Assembly (NCBI GenBank): GCA_024372495.1
Contig: CP099977.1
Coordinates: forward strand, 1,736,001-1,800,000
Reading direction: 5' to 3'
Source: Pseudarthrobacter sp. Fe7
Lineage (GTDB): Bacteria; Actinomycetota; Actinomycetes; Actinomycetales; Micrococcaceae
DNA: 64,000 nt
The notes beneath the pieces are model-generated. The model did no database searches and was not told where the DNA came from. It saw only the letters and a program-made list of their open reading frames with translations. The stretch's first letter is position 1, and the number at the start of each line of letters is the position of its first letter. Shown here in pieces: positions 58,125-64,000 of the stretch. The position numbers and the translations under genes were made by a program.

Positions 58125-60208
58125 ATGCCCGAAAACCAGAACGAAACCACCGCTGTTACCGAGGACGCCCCCGTGGCTGCTGCCGAAGCTCCCGTAACCG
58201 CTCCCGCCGCTGAGGCTCCCGCCGCTGAGGCTCCCGCTGCTGAGGCTCCTGCCACGGCTCCCGCCGCGGACGAAGACGAAGACACCGTCAAGTTCGCCGA
58301 CCTCGGCATCGACGGCCGTGTCCTGGCCGCCCTGCAGGATGTCGGGTACGAGAAGCCGTCCCCCATCCAGGCAGCCACCATCCCGCTGCTGCTCGAGGGT
58401 CGCGACGTAGTGGGCCTGGCGCAGACCGGTACCGGCAAGACTGCAGCATTCGCAGTGCCGGCGCTGTCCCGCCTGGCCGAACTCCACGACCTCAACGGCC
58501 CCTCCCGCAAGACCCAGGCCCTGGTCCTGGCCCCCACCCGCGAGCTGGCGCTCCAGGTAGCCGAGGCGTTCACCTCCTACGCCAAGCACATTGACGACTT
58601 CACCGTGCTGCCCGTCTACGGCGGCTCCGCTTACGGCCCCCAGGCTCGCCGGCCTGCGCCGCGGCGCCCAGGTTGTTGTCGGTACCCCGGGCCGCGTGAT
58701 CGACCACATCTCCAAGGGTTCGCTGGACCTGTCCGAGCTCCAGTACCTGGTGCTGGACGAGGCTGACGAGATGCTGCGCATGGGCTTCGCCGAAGACGTG
58801 GAGCAGATCTTCCAGCAGACCCCGGAGGACCGCCAGGTGGCGCTGTTCTCGGCCACTATGCCGAGCCAGATCCGCCGGATGTCCAAGCAGTACCTGAACA
58901 ACCCCGCTGAGGTGCAGGTCAAGTCCAAGACCACCACCGGCGCCAACACCCGCCAGCGCTACCTGCAGATCATGGGCCCGCAGAAGCTGGACGCCATGAC
59001 CCGCATCCTTGAGGTGGAAGAGTTCGACGGCGTCATCGCCTTCGTGCGCACCAAGATGGCCACCGAGGACCTGGCTGACAAGCTGCGCGCCCGCGGATTC
59101 CAGGCTGCCGCCATCAATGGCGACATCCCGCAGCAGCAGCGCGAGCGCACCGTCGACGCGCTGAAGGAAGGCCGGATCGACATCCTGGTCGCCACCGACG
59201 TCGCCGCCCGCGGGCTCGACGTTGAGCGGATCAGCCACGTCATCAACTACGACATTCCGCACGACACGGAGTCCTACGTGCACCGCATCGGCCGCACGGG
59301 CCGTGCCGGCCGCTCGGGTGAAGCGATCCTGTTCATGACGCCGCGCGAGAAGTACCTGCTGCGTTCCATCGAGAAGGCCACCCGCCAGCCGGTGGAACAG
59401 ATGCACCTGCCTACTGCGGAGACGGTCAACACGCTGCGCCTGGGCAAGTTTGCTGAGAAGATCACCGAGACCCTGGCCTCCGAGGACGTTGCGGCCTTCC
59501 GCGACCTCATTGCTTCCTACGAAGAAGAGCACAACGTTCCCGCTGCCGAGATTGCTGCGGCCCTGGCGGTCATGGCGCAGGGCGGCCAGCCGCTCCTGGT
59601 CAAGGAACTGGCAGCAGCTCCCGAGTTCCAGAAGCGCGAGCGGTCCAAGGACGGCTTCGGCTCCCGTGGGCCTACCCGTGCACTGACCGAGGGCAACGCC
59701 ACCTACCGCATCGCGGTGGGGCGCCGCCAGCGGGTCATGCCCGGCTCGATCGTGGGTGCCATCGCCAACGAGGGTGGCATCTCGTCCGCGCAGATCGGCG
59801 GCATCGACATTCGCTCGGACCACTCCCTCGTGGAGCCTGCCCGCGGACCTGAGCCCCGATCAGCTGAAGGCGCTGTCCCGCACCCGGATCGGCGGCGAGC
59901 TGATCCACCTCGAGCTGGACAACGGGCGCAAGCCCTCCGGTGACCGCGGCGCCTATCAGGGCAACCGCGGTGGCGACCGCGGGGGCAACTTCAAGGGTAA
60001 CGGCGGGTTCAAGAAGGAATTCCGGAAGAACGACGGCGAGCGGTCCTCGGCCGACCGCGGCGGCCGTTCGTACAGCGAGCGTTCCTTCAGTGACCGTGGC
60101 CAGTCGTCAGGCGATTCCCGCTTCGGCGGCCACGGCGACGGCTCACGCAAGCCCCGCAGCGGCGGCGACAGTGGACACCGCGACTTCAACCGCAAGGGCA
60201 AGTGGTAA
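58125..60208 (+). CDS. deaD: DEAD-box RNA helicase (DeaD/CsdA type), two apparent frameshifts
   Basis: A 693-aa ATP-dependent RNA helicase. An N-terminal Ala/Glu/Pro repeat (AAEAP units) precedes the Q motif, then [11 protein letters not shown] (motif I), [31 protein letters not shown] (DEAD), SATMPSQI, and [11 protein letters not shown] (motif VI). The tail has a DbpA-like RNA-binding domain and an Arg/Gly/Ser-rich end. Breaks at about 58645 (CAGGCTCG for CAGCTCG) and 59837 (GAGCCTGC for GAGCTGC) restore [13 protein letters not shown] and [12 protein letters not shown]. Start ATG 58125 is preferred over 58104. Confidence 0.93.
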
Positions 60209-60238
60209 ACCTCCCGCGGTTTGAGTAATTGACGACGG

Positions 60239-60268
60239 CGATGGGCCGGCTTTCGAGCCGGCCCATCG
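60239..60268 (+). terminator. Terminator after deaD
   Basis: CGATGGGCCGGCT and AGCCGGCCCATCG form a perfect 13-bp stem closed by a UUCG tetraloop. The following 210 bp up to the tRNA promoter hold nothing I can identify. Confidence 0.85.
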
Positions 60269-60477
60269 GCGTTTAACGGATCACCCCATTCGCCGTAGTG
60301 TGGGGCTGGACACATTCGTGCCCAGGGGTGGGGTGCGGGGCCCGTGGGAGGTGCCTTCCGCCGTCGTTCGTCCTGCTGTTTGGCGCCCCTCCAGCCCCGG
60401 AAATCCGCGGAAAACCCGGCATGGGCGTGCTGGAAAAAGGCGGGCGGCGGCGCCCCGGGGCCGCCACGGACGCCGAT

Positions 60478-60506
60478 TTGTTGGTGCGTAAATCTTCCGG
60501 TAGAGT
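60478..60506 (+). promoter_or_regulatory. Promoter of tRNA-Thr
   Basis: TTGTTG (60478-60483) and TAGAGT (60501-60506) are separated by 17 bp, and the tRNA begins 12 bp after the -10. The match to the housekeeping sigma-factor consensus is good and the local sequence is AT-richer than its surroundings. Confidence 0.55.
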
Positions 60507-60517
60507 ATTTACTCGTT

Positions 60518-60588
60518 GCCCCCTAGCTCAGTGGTAGAGCGCGTTCTTGGTAAGAACGAGGTCACCGGATCGATTCCGGTGGGGGGCT
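60518..60588 (+). tRNA. tRNA-Thr (GGT)
   Basis: GCCCCCT at the 5' end pairs with GGGGGGC at 60581-60587. The anticodon stem CGTTC/GAACG holds the loop TTGGTAA, giving GGT at 60549-60551. The T arm is ACCGG-ATCGATT-CCGGT; the loop opens with A instead of the usual T, a small oddity. CCA is not encoded. Confidence 0.93.
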
Positions 60589-60599
60589 CTGAATGAGGG

Positions 60600-60639
60600 C
60601 CTGCGTCAAGGCGGTTTGACCGGCTTGACGCAGGTTTTT
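60600..60639 (+). terminator. Terminator between tRNA-Thr and tRNA-Met
   Basis: CCTGCGTCAAG and CTTGACGCAGG pair perfectly around a 13-nt loop and are followed by TTTTT. The two tRNA genes are therefore at least partly separate transcripts, although only 10 bp lie between this T run and tRNA-Met. Confidence 0.8.
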
Positions 60640-60648
60640 CTCATTCGT

Positions 60649-60722
60649 GGCGGTGTAGCTCAGTTGGTTAGAGCGCACGACTCATAATCGTGAGGTCGGG
60701 AGATCGAGCCTCCCCACCGCTA
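60649..60722 (+). tRNA. tRNA-Met (CAT)
   Basis: GGCGGTG pairs with CACCGCT at 60715-60721 (first pair G-U), discriminator A. The anticodon stem CACGA/TCGTG holds CTCATAA with CAT at 60683-60685. The D arm GCTCAGTTGGTTAGAGC is normal. Features fit elongator Met; a CAT tRNA later modified to read Ile (AUA) cannot be fully excluded from sequence. Confidence 0.9.
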
Positions 60723-60731
60723 CAGGCTAAG

Positions 60732-60762
60732 CCCCCGGAATCCCTAAGATTCCGGGGGTTTT
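60732..60762 (+). terminator. Terminator after tRNA-Met
   Basis: CCCCCGGAATC and GATTCCGGGGG form a perfect 11-bp stem followed by TTTT. The 260 bp from here to the secreted-protein gene contain a TTGACT hexamer at 60843 and AT-rich sequence, probably the promoter of that gene, but no other gene. Confidence 0.9.
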
Positions 60763-61024
60763 CCTGTTTTCTTCCACTGACTCTTGACCGGTGGACTGGA
60801 CACCTCATAAGTGGCCTCCGCAAATGCGATGCGCCCAAAGGGTTGACTCATCAGCATGCTTACTAATAGCGTGGGCAGCGTGAAAGTGGCATATGTCACA
60901 CCGCATTAATGGGTTCGAGAGGACCCCAAACCCCAGCAATCAATAAGTTCCGCCGGACGTCTTTAATGGGGGACGGGCGGCCGGGGGTTCATGCGCCATG
61001 GCGGCGCTGAAAGGAACACCTAAG

Positions 61025-61590
61025 ATGATGCGTACACGAGTCCTAGCCTCAGTAACCACTGTTGCCCTCTCCGGGGCCATGCTCTTCGGAATGGCGGCGC
61101 CCTCTTCGGCGGCGGCGCCGGCCGCCCCGCGGCAGCCACCCAGGCTGCGACCTTGGCCTCTGCGACGGGGACAATCACAAACCTGCCGCTCCTCAACAGC
61201 GCAGGAACGCAGGTCGGAAGTTTCACTGGTACGTTTACTCCCACTTCCTTCTCCGTTGTGAATGGTGCTTTGCAGGTCACCGGACAGCTAGTTGGAACGG
61301 CGACGGCCGCCGCAGGTGGTGCCACTCAGGCCGTCAACAAGACCATCACGACAACAGTCCAATCCGCGCAGGCCAGCGCCGCGTGCAAAATTCTCAACCT
61401 TGTACTCGGGCCGCTGCACCTGAACGTCCTGGGCCTGGTCGTGGACCTGAACCAGGTCGTCCTGAACATCACGGCCCAATCCGGTGCAGGTAACCTCCTC
61501 GGCAATCTGCTCTGCTCGGTCGCGGGCCTGCTCGACGGCAACGGCCTCAACGGTCTGGCTACCCTGCTGAACCGCCTGCTCGGCCTGTAG
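61025..61590 (+). CDS. Secreted protein of unknown function, one apparent frameshift
   Basis: The start ATG lies after AAAGGA. A signal peptide (VLASVTTVALSGAMLFGMAA) ends at SSAAAP. The mature part has a beta-like region (ATGTITNLPLLNSAGTQVGS, FTGTFTPTSFSVVNGALQVT) and a hydrophobic end (LNLVLGPLHLNVLGLVVDLN, then GNLLGNLLCSVAGLLDG) with two Cys. The GNLLGNLLC block is common in secreted actinobacterial proteins without known role. The break near 61119 is CCCC for CCCCC, restoring APAAPAAATQAAT and 188 aa. Confidence 0.78.
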
Positions 61591-61617
61591 AGTCCCAGAA
61601 ACGGGCTGACAACTCGA

Positions 61618-61656
61618 AGTGAGGCGGGTGGCTCCTGATGGGCCGCCCGCCTCACT
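61618..61656 (+). terminator. Terminator after the secreted-protein gene
   Basis: AGTGAGGCGGG and CCCGCCTCACT pair perfectly, with partial pairing inside a larger loop. No strong T run follows. Confidence 0.65.
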
Positions 61657-61721
61657 CTGTGCCGGGCTTTCCTGTTTCCCGGATCCGCAGTAGCTTGGCA
61701 CCAACTGCGGATGGGGGATCC

Positions 61722-62509
61722 TTGGACTTTTTCGCGACGGTGGTGGAGCCGTTCCGGTGGCTGGTGTCCGCCATCCTGGTGGCCTTCCATGACGGGCTTC
61801 GCGCAGCCGGAATGCCGCCGGGGAATGGCTGGACGTGGACGCTGTCCATCATCGGGCTGGTGCTGGTCATCCGCACGGCGTTGCTCCCTGTGTTCCTGGC
61901 CCAGGTCCGCGCCCAGCGCCGGATGCGGCTGCTGCAGCCGGACCTGAAAGAACTCCAGGACAGGTACAAGGGCCGGACGGACCAGGCCTCGAGGCAGGCC
62001 ATGGCCCAGGAGCAGATGGCCCTGTACAAGAAGCACGGCACCAACCCGTTTTCGGCATGCCTGCCGCTGCTGATCCAGGCGCCCTTCTTCCTCGCCCTCT
62101 TCCAGGTGCTGTCCGGGATCTCCAACGCGGCGCGGCAGGGCGAAGGCATCGGAACCCTCGGCCACGACCAGGTGGTCCAGTTCGATGCATCCAGCATCTT
62201 CGGGGCGCCGCTGTCCGCCTCGCTGCTGCACGGCGGAGGTGACCCCACTGCCGTGGCCGTGACCGCCGTCGTCATGATCCTGCTGATGATCGTCTGCCAG
62301 TTCCTCACCCAGAAACTCGTGGCGGCGCGGACCATCGCCGGGCAGGACGGTGACAGCCCGCTGATGCGCCAGCAGCGGGCCCTCCTCTACGTCCTGCCGG
62401 TGGTCTTCGGCGTCGGCGGGATCTTTTTCCCCAAGGCGTCCTGGCCTACTGGACGGTCTCCAACCTTTGGACCCTGGGGCAGCAGTTCCTGGTGTCCCGG
62501 GAGCGGTGA
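61722..62509 (+). CDS. yidC: YidC/Oxa1-family membrane insertase paralogue, one apparent frameshift
   Basis: A 262-aa insertase with TTG start (61722) after GGGGG; MDFFATVVEPFRWLVSAIL is the typical opening. Hydrophobic helices include WTLSIIGLVLVIRTALLPVF, with the conserved Arg in the membrane cavity. It continues with NPFSACLPLLIQAPFFLALF and, after repair, AYWTVSNLWTLGQQFLV. The break near 62433 is best fixed by one extra G (FFPKGVLAYW). It lies away from the rpmH-rnpA neighbourhood where the main yidC normally sits, so it is probably a second, stand-alone copy. Confidence 0.87.
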
Positions 62510-62517
62510 ACGCAGCT

Positions 62518-63417
62518 TCAGCTTCCGGCGGTTGCCCGGGCCTGCTCCCGGAGGAAGTCGCTGGCAGGCCTTGGAATAATCCCGCGCTGGCGGAGGGGCT
62601 TGTCATCCCACGTGACCACACTGAGATCGGAGGTAAGGCCGGCTCCGAGCGCAGAGGCCAGCCCGTCCTTGCGGCGGCTGAGCACCCTGACGGCGAGTCG
62701 TGCCACGGGGCGCGGCATGTGCTGCACCTTCATCCGGTGATGCATCAGTTCCCCGGCGAGGGTGCCCGCTTCGTTCTTTGTCAAGGCTTCCGGGCCGCCA
62801 AACTCGATCAGGCGCGGCGGGTCCGGCTCGAGGGCCACGGCGCACAGGAGGGCCGCAACATCGTCCGTCGCCACCCATCGGGCCTTGGTGTTGCCCCGTC
62901 CGATCACGGACACCTTGCCGGCCGCCATGTCGAAGCGGCTGATGGGGGAGAAGTGGACCTCCTGGAATGCGTCCGGGCGGACAATGACAACCTCCATGGG
63001 GGAGCTTTTCAGGCGCCTCTCCATCGCCAGCTTGGCGTGCCGCAAAGGAGTTTCAACAGCGGTTTCTATCCCGCTGAATGACAGGTAGATGAACCTGCGG
63101 ACGCCGGCGGACTCCGCAGCATCGATGAGGTGCCCCATGCCCACCTCATCCACATCCCGGATGCTCGCCGGGCTTCTGCCCTGCAGGCGGCGGCTTATGG
63201 CCGTGGCTGTGGCGATCACCGTATCGACGCCGTCACATGCAGGCGCGAGCGTCGCGGGGTCGGTAAGGTCGCCGCGGACAATCCCGGCACCGATCGCCCG
63301 GAGCGGCGAGTCGTCAGTGGCGGGCCGGACCAGGCAACGGACCTCCTGTCCGGCCGCGCACAGCCGTTTTGCGATGCGGCCACCCAGGTCACCTGTGGCC
63401 CCGACAAGGAGGATCAT
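62518..63417 (-). CDS. NmrA-like NAD(P)-binding protein
   Basis: A 299-aa atypical short-chain dehydrogenase. The cofactor motif is MILLVGATGDLGGRIAKRLC, with TDPATLAPACDGVDTVIATA and RRFIYLSFSGIE next. The catalytic Tyr-x3-Lys is absent, as in NmrA-type redox sensors and quinone oxidoreductases. Its ATG overlaps the SnoaL gene stop (ATGA). It converges on yidC. Confidence 0.88.
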   Translation of the reverse strand: MILLVGATGDLGGRIAKRLCAAGQEVRCLVRPATDDSPLRAIGAGIVRGDLTDPATLAPACDGVDTVIATATAISRRLQGRSPASIRDVDEVGMGHLIDAAESAGVRRFIYLSFSGIETAVETPLRHAKLAMERRLKSSPMEVVIVRPDAFQEVHFSPISRFDMAAGKVSVIGRGNTKARWVATDDVAALLCAVALEPDPPRLIEFGGPEALTKNEAGTLAGELMHHRMKVQHMPRPVARLAVRVLSRRKDGLASALGAGLTSDLSVVTWDDKPLRQRGIIPRPASDFLREQARATAGS

Positions 63418-63866
63418 GGCAGGGCTCCTTCCCGCGTGGTCCCGGCAATAGCCTGGACGGCGCTGTTCACGTCTCCCGTGTCCCGGTCCACCGGCTCCAG
63501 GTAGAACCTGACGGCCGCAATCCGGTCGCCGCGGAGGGTGAAGATACCCACCCCCGCCTGCTCGACGGCGGTGCCGTCACGGCGGGTGCCGCGCGATCCC
63601 CACTCCACCCAGACCTTGCCGCCGGTGCCGGTTGCCGAGTCCAGCACTGTCACGGCCATGTCCGGGATCCCAGCGAACAGTGCAGACCAGTTCTTCCGCA
63701 CCTGCGCGCTGCCGCTAAAGCTGCGGGCCGGGTGGTTGGGGGTGGTATTGACGTAGTCGTCGGCGAACTCGGCCATCATGGCGTCGAGGTCGCGCCGCTG
63801 TGTTGCGGAAAACATTCGGCGCACAGGGCCGTCGGGGAGGCGGTCCACGCCGTCTGGCGTGTCCAT
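63414..63866 (-). CDS. SnoaL-like / NTF2-fold protein (nuclear transport factor 2-like)
   Basis: A 150-aa cone-fold protein: RRMFSATQRRDLDAMMAEFA, DDYVNTTPNHPARSFSG and GVGIFTLRGDRIAAVRFYLE. It is of the SnoaL/limonene-epoxide-hydrolase-like class; catalysis is not assured. It is the first gene of an operon with the NmrA protein and is divergent from a TetR gene, with a shared palindrome between. Confidence 0.85.
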   Translation of the reverse strand: MDTPDGVDRLPDGPVRRMFSATQRRDLDAMMAEFADDYVNTTPNHPARSFSGSAQVRKNWSALFAGIPDMAVTVLDSATGTGGKVWVEWGSRGTRRDGTAVEQAGVGIFTLRGDRIAAVRFYLEPVDRDTGDVNSAVQAIAGTTREGALP

Positions 63867-63920
63867 GGAAATGCTCCTTGGTGCCTCGCCGGGCGAGGCT
63901 GTGACCTGTTAGATTAATTT

Positions 63921-63940
63921 CAATACAGTTAGCTGTATTG
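63921..63940. promoter_or_regulatory. TetR-type operator between divergent genes
   Basis: CAATACAGTTAGCTGTATTG is a palindrome with perfect 8-bp arms and a 4-bp centre, in the 91-bp gap between the SnoaL gene and the divergent regulator gene. It lies 17 bp before that ATG and 54 bp before the SnoaL start. It is well placed for repression of both by the TetR-like product. Confidence 0.65.
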
Positions 63941-63957
63941 ATTGGAGTTTAAGACTC

Positions 63958-64000
63958 ATGCAGAGCCCCGTCAATGCCTCCGGGAAGCGGCCGCCGAAGC
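63958..64000 (+). CDS. N-terminus of a divergent regulator, probably TetR family (partial)
   Basis: The ATG at 63958 opens MQSPVNASGKRPPK, cut by the window edge. The short basic Pro-rich start and the divergent position with a palindromic operator fit a TetR-family regulator of the SnoaL-NmrA operon. Too little sequence is present to confirm the family. Confidence 0.45.
   Translation, partial: MQSPVNASGKRPPK

Noticed and set aside
58170..58270. Ala/Glu/Pro-coding tandem repeat as a satellite or CRISPR-like array
   Set aside because: The repeats are in frame within the low-complexity N-terminus of DeaD and have no spacer structure.
9490..59840. Interpreting the many broken genes as pseudogenes or as phase variation
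   Set aside because: The breaks occur in core genes (thioredoxin, YajQ, DeaD, catalase regulator), follow two mechanical patterns, and all repair to family-typical lengths.
9490..59840. GAGCCTG as a repeated functional motif such as a recombination or uptake sequence
   Set aside because: It appears mainly where coding frames demand GAGCTG, on both strands, so it is an artefact of consensus and not a conserved signal.

Overview
The window looks like part of a chromosome from a high-GC Gram-positive bacterium of the family Micrococcaceae, most likely Arthrobacter or Pseudarthrobacter. This is inferred from the GC-rich coding bias and from recognisable gene sets: EfeUOB, a FurA-type regulator with a catalase, an ExaC/AdhP/DUF779 block, a YgiB/YgiC-like pair, and DtxR/IdeR-type iron boxes. 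No rRNA, insertion sequence, prophage or CRISPR array was seen. Three tRNA genes (Tyr, Thr, Met) are present.

Layout. 1-6733: an extracellular polysaccharide locus with a GT2 synthase, two NodB-type deacetylases and a lipoprotein GH10-like hydrolase. 6734-14993: RarD, topoisomerase IB, ferredoxin-NADP reductase, then a GAF-domain regulator next to acetaldehyde dehydrogenase, alcohol dehydrogenase and DUF779. 15169-21801: amino-acid permease, DUF2461, furA-katA, an exporter with an iron box, and HtpX. 21845-25347: the efeUOB iron-uptake operon with its own iron box. 25581-33386: YajQ, small secreted and CBS-domain proteins, a LysM protein, a potassium channel, a thioesterase, thioredoxin and an acyl-CoA ligase. 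33634-43993: a tightly packed six-gene sugar-oxidation operon (membrane protein, gluconate-dehydrogenase subunit 3, GMC oxidoreductase, ThDP enzyme, enolase-superfamily dehydratase, GH15 glucoamylase), a divergent MarR regulator, and a glucose dehydrogenase/aldose epimerase operon. Matching TTGCG-N4-CGCAA palindromes lie around both operons. 44153-52252: DNA glycosylase, VOC protein, ArsB-like permease, transsulfuration pair, HxlR regulator, MFS and SDR. 52287-57718: a 66-bp hairpin, then a coupled YgiB / YgiC / permease / acyl-CoA dehydrogenase operon and a MOSC protein. 57719-64000: DeaD, two tRNAs, a secreted protein, a YidC paralogue, and a SnoaL-NmrA operon divergent from a TetR gene.

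The most important reading note concerns frame breaks. About 40 genes' worth of coding sequence is interrupted by single-base shifts that fall into two mechanical classes. In one, a site that should read AGCT carries an extra C or G (AGCCT/AGGCT). In the other, a C, G or A run is one base short. After these corrections every affected gene has a whole-codon length and a family-typical size. I therefore treat these genes as intact CDSs with consensus errors, not as pseudogenes. The AGCT class suggests base modification at SAGCTS sites combined with an error-prone long-read consensus.
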